DNA of 64,000 nucleotides from Actinomadura sp. NAK00032 (GTDB lineage: Bacteria > Actinomycetota > Actinomycetes > Streptosporangiales > Streptosporangiaceae). Location of the stretch: the NCBI RefSeq assembly GCF_013364275.1, contig NZ_CP054932.1, forward strand, positions 3,844,001 to 3,908,000. Direction: 5' to 3'. Positions 1 to 7,735 of the stretch are shown piece after piece; position 1 is the first letter of the stretch, and every line of letters begins with the position of its first letter. The notes beneath the pieces are model-generated. The model worked only from the letters and a program-made list of their open reading frames with translations, made no database searches and was not told the origin of the DNA. The position numbers were made by a program, and so were the translations under genes.

Positions 1-2091
1 GTCACGCTCAACACCGCCGACGCGCCGCCCGACCGCGTCCACACCTCGCTGCTCGCCGGCCTGCTCTCCCACATCGGGCTGATCGACGCCGAGAAGAAGG
101 ACGGCAGGCAGCGCCGCGGCCAGGAGTACCTCGGCGCGCGCGGCGCGAAGTTCGCCGTGTTCCCCGGGTCGGCGCTGTTCAAGAAGCCGCCGCGCTGGGT
201 GATGTCGGCGGAGCTGGTCGAGACGTCCCGGCTGTGGGGGCGCGTCAACGCCAAGATCGAGCCGGACTGGATCGAGCCGCTCGCCGAGCACCTGGTCAAG
301 CGCAACTACAGCGAGCCGCACTGGTCGAAGAAGCAGGCGGCCGTCATGGCGCACGAGAAGGTCACCCTCTACGGGGTGCCGATCGTCGCCGACCGCCGCG
401 TCAACTACGGCCGCATCGACCCGGCGCTGTCGCGCGAGCTGTTCATCCGGCACGCGCTCGTCGAGGGCGACTGGGACACCCACCACCGGTTCTTCCACGA
501 CAACCGCGCCCTGCTGGACGAGGTGGAGGAGCTGGAGCACCGCGCCCGGCGCCGCGACATCCTCGTCGACGACGAGACCCTCTTCGACTTCTACGACGCG
601 CGGATCCCCGAGGACGTCGTGTCCGGGCGGCACTTCGACGCCTGGTGGAAGGCGGCCCGGCGCACCGACCCCGACCTGCTCGGGTTCGAGAAGTCGATGC
701 TGATCAACGAGACCGCGGGCGGGGTCAGCGAGGCCGACTACCCCGACGTGTGGAAGCAGGGCCCGCTGCGGCTGCGCCTCACCTACCAGTTCGAGCCCGG
801 CACCGACGCCGACGGCGTCACCGTGCACATCCCCGTCCAGGTGCTCAACCAGGTGCGCCCGGACGGGTTCGAATGGCAGGTCCCGGGGCTGCGGACGGAG
901 CTGGTGACCGAGCTGATCCGGTCGCTGCCGAAGCAGCTGCGGGTCAACTTCGTCCCGGCGCCCGACTACGCCCGCAAGGTCCTCGACCGCGTCGCGCCGC
1001 GCACCGAGCCCCTGCTGGACGCGCTGGAGCGCGAGCTGACCGCGATGACGAGCGTGCCCGTCGCCCGCGAGGCGTGGGACCCGTCCCGGCTGCCCGCCCA
1101 CCTGCGCATCACCTTCCGCGTCGTCGACGAGAGGCGCCGCACCCTCGGCGAGGGCACCGACCTCGACGAGCTGAAGCGCCGCCTCGCCGGTAAGGTGCGC
1201 GGGACGCTGTCGAAGGCGGCGTCCACCGTCGAGCGCTCCGGCCTCACCGAGTGGACGATCGGGGAGCTGCCCCGCACCTACGAGCGCAAGCAGAACGGCT
1301 ACGACGTCAAGGCGTACCCGGCGCTCACCGACGAGGGCGACGGCGTCGCCGTCCGCATGTACGAGACGGAGGCCGAGCAGCGCCGCGCCATGTGGCTCGG
1401 CACCCGCCGCCTGATCCTGCTGAACGCGCCGTCCCCGGTGAAGCTCGTCCAGAGCCGCCTGACCAACCAGGGCAAGCTCGCGCTGAGCCACAACCCGCAC
1501 GGCTCGGTCGCGGCGCTGTTCGACGACTGCGTCACCGCCGCCGCCGACCGGCTGATCGCCGAGGCGGGCGGGCCCGCGTGGGACGAGGACGGCTTCCGCG
1601 CCCTGTACGACCGCGTCCGCGCCGACCTGCACGACGCGACCGCGCAGGTCGTCGCCCTGGTGGAGCGGATCCTCGCCGAGGCCCACGAGGTGGACCGGCG
1701 GGTGCGCGGCACCGCGAGCCTCACGCTCGTCCCGGCGCTGACCGACATCCGCGGCCGGCTCGCGGCGCTGATCCACCCCGGCTTCGTCACCGAGACGGGC
1801 TGGGCGCGGCTGCCCGACGTGCCCCGCTACCTGCGCGCGCTCCAGGTCCGGCTCGACAAGCTCCCCGAGAACCCCGGGCGCGACCGGCTGCTCGCGCACC
1901 AGGCCGACGTCCTGGCGCAGGAGTACGAGCAGGCGTTGCGGCGGCTGCACCCGTCCCGCCGCGACGAGGAGCCCGCCCGGCAGATCCGGTGGATGCTGGA
2001 GGAGCTGCGCGTCAGCCTCTTCGCGCAGCAGCTCGGGACGCGCTTCCCGGTCTCCGACAAGCGCATCCGCAAGGCGATGGCCCAGCTCTAG
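1..2091 (+). CDS. hrpA: ATP-dependent RNA helicase HrpA, C-terminal part (5' end outside window)
   Basis: The frame is open from base 1, so the gene starts upstream; 696 residues are present. The visible part begins in the OB-fold region that follows the helicase core (RRGQEYLGARGAKFAVFPGS, about residues 38-57) and continues into the long DUF3418-type tail typical of bacterial HrpA, an SF2 DEAH-box RNA helicase acting on mRNA and translating ribosomes. Full HrpA proteins run about 1,300 residues, so roughly half is seen and the Walker motifs lie outside. The GTG at 157 is internal and not a start. The gene ends 13 bases before a convergent small zinc-ribbon gene, with no clear terminator between. 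Assignment rests on recognising the DUF3418 tail, and I am confident of it. Confidence 0.88.
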   Translation, partial: VTLNTADAPPDRVHTSLLAGLLSHIGLIDAEKKDGRQRRGQEYLGARGAKFAVFPGSALFKKPPRWVMSAELVETSRLWGRVNAKIEPDWIEPLAEHLVKRNYSEPHWSKKQAAVMAHEKVTLYGVPIVADRRVNYGRIDPALSRELFIRHALVEGDWDTHHRFFHDNRALLDEVEELEHRARRRDILVDDETLFDFYDARIPEDVVSGRHFDAWWKAARRTDPDLLGFEKSMLINETAGGVSEADYPDVWKQGPLRLRLTYQFEPGTDADGVTVHIPVQVLNQVRPDGFEWQVPGLRTELVTELIRSLPKQLRVNFVPAPDYARKVLDRVAPRTEPLLDALERELTAMTSVPVAREAWDPSRLPAHLRITFRVVDERRRTLGEGTDLDELKRRLAGKVRGTLSKAASTVERSGLTEWTIGELPRTYERKQNGYDVKAYPALTDEGDGVAVRMYETEAEQRRAMWLGTRRLILLNAPSPVKLVQSRLTNQGKLALSHNPHGSVAALFDDCVTAAADRLIAEAGGPAWDEDGFRALYDRVRADLHDATAQVVALVERILAEAHEVDRRVRGTASLTLVPALTDIRGRLAALIHPGFVTETGWARLPDVPRYLRALQVRLDKLPENPGRDRLLAHQADVLAQEYEQALRRLHPSRRDEEPARQIRWMLEELRVSLFAQQLGTRFPVSDKRIRKAMAQL

Positions 2092-2104
2092 CTCAGGGGC
2101 CGGC

Positions 2105-2329
2105 TCAGACGGGGGTGGCGGCCCACAGCTCCAGGTGCCCGCACTGCCGGCACCGCCAGGCGTCGATCTGCCAGCGCTGCCGCCCCAGCCGCCTGGCTCC
2201 CCCGAAGACGCCGCGCTCCAGCGGCCCGGCGATCCAGCGCGCGTAGCCGCGCGAATGGTCGCCCGCGTCCTCGATGAAGCCCGGCTCCAGGTCTTCTGCC
2301 CCGCACTGCGTGCACCTCGGCTGCGTCAT
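2105..2329 (-). CDS. Small zinc-ribbon hypothetical protein
   Basis: A 74-residue protein with two CxxC knuckles, CTQC near residue 6 and CRQC near residue 60, giving a four-cysteine zinc-ribbon layout around a basic, aromatic middle. No function is recognised. The ATG at 2329 is preferred because it sits just before the first knuckle; an in-frame ATG at 2389 would add 20 residues and overlap the divergent peptidase gene. Neither start has a strong ribosome binding site. The gene is convergent with hrpA and divergent from the proline iminopeptidase. Confidence 0.6.
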   Translation of the reverse strand: MTQPRCTQCGAEDLEPGFIEDAGDHSRGYARWIAGPLERGVFGGARRLGRQRWQIDAWRCRQCGHLELWAATPV

Positions 2330-2387
2330 GCCGAGAGGGTAGTCTGCGCGAAAGATGATCAATCGCGGCGTATGACCGGGGGACATC

Positions 2388-3392
2388 ATGTTGCGAGAGT
2401 TCTATCCGCCGATAGAACCGTATGAGACGGGGCTGCTCGACGTCGGCGACGGCGAGCGGATCCACTGGGAGACCTGCGGGAACCCGGACGGCGCGCCCGC
2501 GGTGTTCCTGCACGGCGGGCCCGGCGGCGGGCTGCTGCCCGACAACCGGCGGTTCTTCGATCCCGCGAAGTACCGGGTCGTGCTGTTCGACCAGCGGGGC
2601 TGCGGCCGCAGCGTCCCGCACGCGGGCGACCACGCGGTCTCGCTGGAGCGCAACACCACGCCGTACCTGGTCGCCGACATCGAGCGGCTGCGCGAGCACC
2701 TCGGCATCGAGCGCTGGCTCGTGTTCGGCGGGAGCTGGGGGAGCACCCTCGCCCTCGCCTACGCGCAGGCGCATCCGGACCGGGTCGCCGCGATCGTGCT
2801 GCGCGGCGTCTGGCTCATCCGCCCGTCCGACGAGGCGTGGGCGTTCACCCCGACCGGCGCGGCGCACCTGTTCCCGGCCGAGTGGGCGGCGTTCCGGGAC
2901 GCGATGCCGCCCGCCGAGCGGGACGACCTGCTCGCCGCCTACGGCCGCCGCCTCGGCGACCCCGACCCGGCGGTGCACATGCCGGCCGCCCGCGCGCTGA
3001 TGGACTGGGAGCTGGCGGCGAACACACTGCTGCCCGTCCCGCCGCCGGACCTGGACGACGGCATCGTGCTGGCGTTCGCCCGCATCCTGCACCACTACAT
3101 CGCGGGCGGCGGCTTCCTCCCGGCGGAGGGCCTGCTCGCCGGCGTCGACCGGATCCGGCACCTCCCGGCGGTGATCGTCAACGGCCGCTACGACATGAAG
3201 ACGCCCCTGGACCAGGCGTGGGATCTGCATCGCGCCTGGCCGGAGGCGGAGTTCCACATCGTGGAGGACGCCGGGCACGGCGGCGGCGAGCCCGGCACGC
3301 GCGACCGCCTCATCACGGCCACCGACGCCTTCGCCGCTCACTTTTCGACGACGTGGGCACTCCCACATCCGCCTCACAAGTCACTGCGGTGA
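2388..3392 (+). CDS. pip: Proline iminopeptidase (alpha/beta hydrolase, S33)
   Basis: A 334-residue cytosolic serine peptidase that removes N-terminal proline from peptides. It shows the full S33 plan: the HGGPGGG oxyanion segment near residue 42, DQRGCGRS near 67, the nucleophile elbow GGSWGS with Ser near 112, a lid domain, and the catalytic Asp and His in the last third (NGRYDMKTP and EDAGHGG). Length matches the family at about 315-335 residues. The ATG at 2388 follows a GGGGGA box. The final codons contain a perfect 8-bp inverted repeat that I read as an operator of the next gene. Confidence 0.92.
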   Translation: MLREFYPPIEPYETGLLDVGDGERIHWETCGNPDGAPAVFLHGGPGGGLLPDNRRFFDPAKYRVVLFDQRGCGRSVPHAGDHAVSLERNTTPYLVADIERLREHLGIERWLVFGGSWGSTLALAYAQAHPDRVAAIVLRGVWLIRPSDEAWAFTPTGAAHLFPAEWAAFRDAMPPAERDDLLAAYGRRLGDPDPAVHMPAARALMDWELAANTLLPVPPPDLDDGIVLAFARILHHYIAGGGFLPAEGLLAGVDRIRHLPAVIVNGRYDMKTPLDQAWDLHRAWPEAEFHIVEDAGHGGGEPGTRDRLITATDAFAAHFSTTWALPHPPHKSLR

Positions 3393-3396
3393 CTTG
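3377..3396. promoter_or_regulatory. Perfect palindrome upstream of the coiled-coil gene
   Basis: CAAGTCAC-TGCG-GTGACTTG is an exact 8-bp inverted repeat with a 4-base spacer. It overlaps the stop codon of the peptidase and lies about 24-43 bases before the predicted transcription start of the next gene, where an activator or repressor would sit. There is no T-run after it, so I prefer operator to terminator. Confidence 0.5.
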
Positions 3397-3406
3397 CATC
3401 AGTGCG

Positions 3407-3412
3407 TATGGT
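3407..3412 (+). promoter_or_regulatory. Candidate -10 element for a leaderless mRNA
   Basis: TATGGT with an upstream TG (TGCGTATGGT, extended -10 style) places transcription start at about 3419-3420, which is the A of the ATG at 3420. No Shine-Dalgarno sequence precedes that ATG, so leaderless translation is inferred. Confidence 0.4.
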
Positions 3413-3419
3413 TCATTCC

Positions 3420-4988
3420 ATGCCTAACAGCGAAGAGCGCGACAATAGCGGCCCCGAGGGGACGGCCGCGGCTCCCCAGGGCGGCGCGGTCTCCGAAGGC
3501 GCGGGGGAGAGCACCGAGACGGCGGTCGCCCGCGTGGGGGACCCGGTCGCGGTCTGGCCGTGCGCCAACTGCGGACGCCCCGTCCCGCAGCCGGTGGGCG
3601 CGGTCCGCGCCGTGCGGTACTGCCAGGACAATGAGGGCGCCTGCGCCCGCGAGGCCCGCGAGCGCCGCGACCGCGGCCGGGACGCCCCCGGCCTCACCGG
3701 GCAGGTCGCGTCGGCATGGGAGATGGTCGAGCGGCTGGAGAAGGCCGCCGACCTGCTCGCCGACTCGCTGACCTCCGAGCTGAGCGTCGCCGGCGTCGAG
3801 CGGCGGGTCGCCGAGGTGCGGGCCGAGGCCGCCCGCGAGCTCGCCATCGCGCAGAGCGAGCGGGACGCCTCCCAGCGCAAGGCGGAGGAGGCGTGGCAGG
3901 AGGCGTCCACCGCCCGCAAGCGCGCCGGGACGGCCGAGCAGGACGCCGGGCGCGCCCGCGAGGAGGCCAGGCTCGCGACCGCCAAGCGCGACGCCGCCCA
4001 GCAGGCCTGGGAGGAGGCGCACCAGATCGCGCAGCAGTCGGTGACGGCCAAGCTCGCCGCCGAGAGCGAGCGCGACCGGGTCGCCGCCCGCGAGACCGAG
4101 CTGCTCGCCGCGCTGGAGGCGGCGCGGGCCGAGCTCGTCGGCCTGCACGCCAAGCTCGCCGAGGCCGAGGGCGCCGCCGAGGCGCAGCGGGTGGAGGCCG
4201 CCGTCGCCAAGCAGGGCGCCGAGGACCTGCGCAACGCCATGCGCGACACCGAGGCGCAGCGGCAGCGCGCCATGCAGGCCGCCAGCAAGGCCGAGGCCGA
4301 GCGCACCACCGCGCTGCGCGCGCAGTCCGAGGCCGAGGCGGAGGTCGTCCGCGCCAACGCGCGCGCCGACGAGGCCGCCAAGGAGCGCGACGCCGCGCAG
4401 GCCCAGGCCGCCGCCGCCGCGACGGAGCGGGACGAGCTGACCGGCAGGACCAACGAGCAGGCCGTGCAGCTGCGCCAGCTGTCGCAGTCGGTCGCCGACC
4501 AGCAGGCCGCGCTCACCGCCCTCGCCGAGGAGCGCGACGCCGCCCGCGCCGAGGCCGACCGCGCCCGCCGCCAGGTCGACCAGTTCACCCAGGGCACGCT
4601 GTCGTCCAGCGTCCCGCCGGGCGGCCGGATGCCGGGCGGCGGCACCCCGGTGCCCCCGCCGGGCGCCCCGAACGGCCAAGGGGTCCCGAACGGGCAGGGC
4701 GTCCCGAACGGGCAGGGCGTTCCGAACGGCCCCGGCGCGCAGCCCGCCGGCCTGCCGCCCGGCCCGCCCCCGATCGGCGGCCCGGTCCCGAACGGCACGC
4801 CGGGCAATGCGGCGCCGAACGGCGCCATGGCGCCGCTGGGCGCGCCGCTGCCCTACCCGGCCCCCGCGCCGAACGGGACGCCGGGCTCGGGCACCGGCGG
4901 CCACCAGGTGCCGGGCGCCGACGCGCAGAACCACGGCCGCCCGCTGAACGGCGTCGACCGCGAGGACCCCCTCTTCGCCGGCCCCTGA
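3420..4988 (+). CDS. Coiled-coil protein with N-terminal zinc-binding motif and Pro/Gly/Asn-rich tail
   Basis: A 522-residue protein in three parts. Residues about 45-75 hold CANC, then CQDNEGAC, a plausible zinc-binding cluster. Residues about 100-395 are an Ala/Glu/Arg/Gln-rich heptad region that must form a long coiled coil, resembling DivIVA- or cytoskeletal-type scaffolds in composition only. The last 125 residues are disordered, rich in Pro, Gly and Asn, with PNGQGV repeats. No signal peptide or membrane helix is seen, so it is cytosolic. The start is taken at 3420 (MPNSEERD) because of the -10 element seven bases upstream; an ATG at 3402 is the alternative. Function unknown; a structural or scaffold role is inference. 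Confidence 0.7.
   Translation: MPNSEERDNSGPEGTAAAPQGGAVSEGAGESTETAVARVGDPVAVWPCANCGRPVPQPVGAVRAVRYCQDNEGACAREARERRDRGRDAPGLTGQVASAWEMVERLEKAADLLADSLTSELSVAGVERRVAEVRAEAARELAIAQSERDASQRKAEEAWQEASTARKRAGTAEQDAGRAREEARLATAKRDAAQQAWEEAHQIAQQSVTAKLAAESERDRVAARETELLAALEAARAELVGLHAKLAEAEGAAEAQRVEAAVAKQGAEDLRNAMRDTEAQRQRAMQAASKAEAERTTALRAQSEAEAEVVRANARADEAAKERDAAQAQAAAAATERDELTGRTNEQAVQLRQLSQSVADQQAALTALAEERDAARAEADRARRQVDQFTQGTLSSSVPPGGRMPGGGTPVPPPGAPNGQGVPNGQGVPNGQGVPNGPGAQPAGLPPGPPPIGGPVPNGTPGNAAPNGAMAPLGAPLPYPAPAPNGTPGSGTGGHQVPGADAQNHGRPLNGVDREDPLFAGP
4668..4736 (+). repeat. 18-bp in-frame tandem repeat encoding PNGQGV
   Basis: Three consecutive 18-base units (4668-4685, 4686-4703, 4704-4721) encode PNGQGV, followed by a partial unit. 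The second and third are nearly identical at DNA level, so copy number is probably variable between strains. Confidence 0.75.
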
Positions 4989-4998
4989 ACCGGGCCCT

Positions 4999-5022
4999 GC
5001 CCGGGCGGACCGCCGCCCGGGC
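4999..5022. terminator. Bidirectional hairpin between convergent genes
   Basis: GCCCGGGCGG-ACCG-CCGCCCGGGC is a perfect 10-bp stem with a 4-base loop, placed between the stop of the coiled-coil gene and the stop of the convergent small membrane protein. No U-run follows, as is usual in actinomycetes. Confidence 0.65.
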
Positions 5023-5238
5023 TCAGCCGTACCGGACCGCCAGGAAGAACGCGGCCACCGCCACGGCGCTGATCAGCACGACGTGGCCGCGCTCGCGCGC
5101 CGCCGTCCGCCGCAGGGTGGCGATCCGCCGGCGGCTGGACCGCAGGTCGGTCACGCTGCGGCGCGCCCGCTCCCAGTGGACGCCCGTGTAGATCGCGAGG
5201 GCCGCCAGCCCCAGGATGAGTAACGCGTCTCCGCTCAT
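5023..5238 (-). CDS. Small two-helix membrane protein
   Basis: A 71-residue protein with a hydrophobic helix at about residues 5-18, a strongly basic stretch in the middle (RARRS to RRTAARERG), and a second hydrophobic helix at about 52-68. The charge pattern suggests both termini outside and the basic loop in the cytoplasm. No family is recognised. The ATG at 5238 follows GGCGGAG at suitable spacing. Confidence 0.6.
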   Translation of the reverse strand: MSGDALLILGLAALAIYTGVHWERARRSVTDLRSSRRRIATLRRTAARERGHVVLISAVAVAAFFLAVRYG

Positions 5239-5378
5239 GAGCTCCGCCTCCGTATCCGCGGCAGCTCAGATTGAACAGCGGAACCGGCCGGGGCGACAGT
5301 GCCCGGCGACACATTTCCGCGATCCATGCGGAACCGGCAGGGATCGGCCGGCTGCGGATCATCGGCCGGCGGGCCGGC

Positions 5379-6068
5379 TCAGCGTCCGAAGGCCTCGGGG
5401 TCGATCTCGATCCAGATCTGCTCGGCGCGGCCCAGCAGCCGCCCGTCCGCCCCGTACAGCGCGGTCGCCGCGTGCATCTTGCGGCCCTCGCGGCTGCGCG
5501 CGAGCCCCACCACGACGCACTGCTCACCGGCCGCGGGCACGTCCATGACCTGCGCGGTCATGGTGCCGAGCACCGCCGGGCGGCCCGCCACGTCGAACGA
5601 CCAGCCGCCCGGGCAGTCGAGCGCCGCCCACACCAGCTCCCGCTCGGGGACGCGCTCGGGCACCCACGGCGCCGCGACGCTCCCCTCGCCGACCGGCCCC
5701 GGCTCCAGCCGCAGCCCGTCGCCGGGCTCGCGCTCCGGCCCGCACACGAAGCAGCGCGGGAACGGGTGGTTCTCCTGCGTGCGGAACTTCTCCGCCGCCT
5801 CCAGCGCCCGCTCGAACGGGACCGCCGCGATCGGCGGCACGACGATCGCCCCCGCGAGCGCCTCCGCGATCAGCCGCTCCCCGTCCCACAGCCGGACGCT
5901 GTGCCCCCGCTCGTCCTCCGCCGTCACGGCCAGCTCGGTGCCGAGCGGCGGCGGCTGCCGCAGCGTCACCGTCACCGTGTCGACCGGGACCCGGCCCGCC
6001 AGCCGCCCCGCGACGTATCCGCCGTTCCCCGACCCGTCCGGCCCATGGAATCGCCGGTCAATGATCAT
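5379..6068 (-). CDS. Hotdog-fold thioesterase-like protein
   Basis: About 229 residues. The opening RRFHGPDGSGNGGYVAG and the central FPRCFVCGP are hallmarks of an actinobacterial hotdog-superfamily group with two tandem hotdog halves. The C-terminal half (CPGGWSFDVAGRPAVLG) has the hydrophobic strand pattern of a second hotdog. Members are presumed acyl-CoA thioesterases or hydratases; the substrate is unknown. I place the start at 6068 (GGGGGCGG upstream); an ATG at 6092 adds eight residues. It stands alone, convergent with the neighbouring small membrane gene. Confidence 0.65.
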   Translation of the reverse strand: MIIDRRFHGPDGSGNGGYVAGRLAGRVPVDTVTVTLRQPPPLGTELAVTAEDERGHSVRLWDGERLIAEALAGAIVVPPIAAVPFERALEAAEKFRTQENHPFPRCFVCGPEREPGDGLRLEPGPVGEGSVAAPWVPERVPERELVWAALDCPGGWSFDVAGRPAVLGTMTAQVMDVPAAGEQCVVVGLARSREGRKMHAATALYGADGRLLGRAEQIWIEIDPEAFGR

Positions 6069-6204
6069 GTCCGCCCCCGTGCCCGTGCTCATCTCACCAA
6101 AACGGCATAGAGCTTAATGTCCCCCACCGACATCCGCCCCGCTGGGGTGCGGCGGCCGCCGTGCCCCGCCTGCCGCACACCGCCTGCCGCGCCCCCGCCC
6201 GGCG

Positions 6205-6720
6205 CTAGACGGCGCGGGACGGCTGGGGGCGGCCGGGGCGCGTGGTGAAGAAGACCGAGAGGGACGCCTGGAGCCGGGCGCGGACGGTGTCCTCGTCGAC
6301 GGGCCCGTCCGCCGGGACGGGGGTGTGGTCGAGGGCGCGGGCGATGAGCAGGTCGATGTTGCGGTCGGCGACCAGCACCGAGCACGTGTCGCACGCGTAC
6401 CACGGATACAGCATGTTGAGGACGGCCACGGCGGTGTCGTCGTCGGACAGGTCGGTGGTGTCGAGCTCGACCTCGAACATGTCGGTGTCGTCGGGGTCGA
6501 GCGTGGGGTAGTAGAGCCAGCTCGGCCCGGACGCGCCGCAGAAGTCGCAGCCCGGCTCGCGCGGGAGGGCCTCGCCGACCGCCAGCTCCAGCTCGTGGTC
6601 CCACGGCTCGACCCGCCGGTTGTGGCGGTAGCCGACGCCGTCCAGCGAGCCCTCGCGGTTGTGCGTCACGTCGTGCACCTCGCCGCCGCAGCGGGCGCAC
6701 ATGAGGCCGATGTCCTCCAT
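6205..6720 (-). CDS. Hypothetical zinc-ribbon protein
   Basis: A 171-residue protein with three CxxC pairs: CARC near residue 8, CDFC near 57 and CDTC near 110, spaced by acidic, aromatic segments (SWLYYPTLDPDDTDMFEVELD). This suggests one or two structural zinc sites. No signal peptide or membrane segment is present. The ATG at 6720 has a strong AGGGGAGGGAC ribosome binding site, which rules out longer in-frame extensions. It is divergent from the ABC ATPase gene. Function unknown. Confidence 0.65.
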   Translation of the reverse strand: MEDIGLMCARCGGEVHDVTHNREGSLDGVGYRHNRRVEPWDHELELAVGEALPREPGCDFCGASGPSWLYYPTLDPDDTDMFEVELDTTDLSDDDTAVAVLNMLYPWYACDTCSVLVADRNIDLLIARALDHTPVPADGPVDEDTVRARLQASLSVFFTTRPGRPQPSRAV

Positions 6721-6913
6721 GTCCCTCCCCTGATCGCTGAGGCACCGGATCTCACAGTATCCGGCCGGACGCCTCCGTCGTACCGGCGGCGCCGCTCGGG
6801 TACGTTGAAGATCCTCACCGACGCGCCCGCCCCGGCGATCCCGGCCTCCGCGTCCCCGCGCGCCGCACACTCCCCGCGTGCCCCATGCCGAGTCATCGAA
6901 TCGGGAGGTCCCC

Positions 6914-7702
6914 GTGTCCGACGTCGTGCTGAACGCCGACAAGATCGATCTGGTCCGCGAGCGGCGGCTGCTGCTCGACCGCGTCACGATGACCGTGCTG
7001 CGCGGCGAGCACTGGGCGCTGATCGGCCCGAACGGCGCGGGGAAGAGCACGCTGCTCGGCATTCTCGGCGCCTACACGCACCCGACGCGCGGGACGGCGG
7101 AGATCCTCGGGCGCAGGCTCGGCCGGGTCGACGTGCACGACCTGCGCAAGCTGATCGGGCAGGTCAACCCGCGGCACCCCCTGGAGTCGGCGCGGACCGT
7201 CCTGGAGATCGTCCTGACCGGCGTGACCGGCACCATCGAGCTCGTCCCGCGCTGGACGCCCACCGACGCCGAGGTGCGCCGCGCCGGCGAGCTGATCGGC
7301 CTGATGGGCCTCTCGGCGCGCGCGGACGCCCGCTGGCCGACCCTGTCGCAGGGCGAGCGCGGCCGGACGCTGATCGCGCGGGCGCTGATGCCCGACCCGC
7401 CGCTGCTGCTGCTCGACGAGCCCGCCACCGGCCTCGACGTCGCCGCGCGGGAGCGGCTGCTGCAGAGCATCGACCAGCTGCGCGCCGAGCGCCCCGACCT
7501 GACCACCGTGCTCGTCACGCACCACCTGGAGGAGCTGCCGATCAGCACCAGCCACGCGCTGCTGCTGCGCGAGGGCCAGGTGCTCGCCTCCGGCCCGGCC
7601 GGCGAGGTGCTGACGACCGAGCTGGTCAGCGCCTGCTTCGACCACCCGATCGCGATCACCCGCCACAACGGCCGCTGGGCCGCGACCGCCGGGCCCGCCT
7701 AG
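6914..7702 (+). CDS. Stand-alone ABC transporter ATP-binding protein
   Basis: A 262-residue single-domain ABC ATPase. Walker A GPNGAGKST is near residue 38, the Q-loop near IGQVNPRHP, a degenerate signature at TLSQGERGR in place of LSGGQ, Walker B LLLLDEPATGLD, and the switch His in VLVTHHLEE. The layout resembles the YlmA/molybdate-ModF-like stand-alone group. No permease gene is adjacent, so its transporter partner, if any, is elsewhere. The GTG at 6914 has GGGAGG eight bases upstream and is preferred over an earlier ATG at 6878. Confidence 0.82.
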   Translation: MSDVVLNADKIDLVRERRLLLDRVTMTVLRGEHWALIGPNGAGKSTLLGILGAYTHPTRGTAEILGRRLGRVDVHDLRKLIGQVNPRHPLESARTVLEIVLTGVTGTIELVPRWTPTDAEVRRAGELIGLMGLSARADARWPTLSQGERGRTLIARALMPDPPLLLLDEPATGLDVAARERLLQSIDQLRAERPDLTTVLVTHHLEELPISTSHALLLREGQVLASGPAGEVLTTELVSACFDHPIAITRHNGRWAATAGPA

Positions 7703-7718
7703 CCGGCCCCGGCCGGCC

Positions 7719-7735
7719 GGGCGGCTCAGCCGCCC
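7719..7735. terminator. GC hairpin between convergent genes
   Basis: GGGCGGC-TCA-GCCGCCC is a perfect 7-bp stem. It overlaps the stop codon of the minus-strand helicase gene and follows the ABC ATPase stop by 17 bases, so it can serve both genes. Confidence 0.5.
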
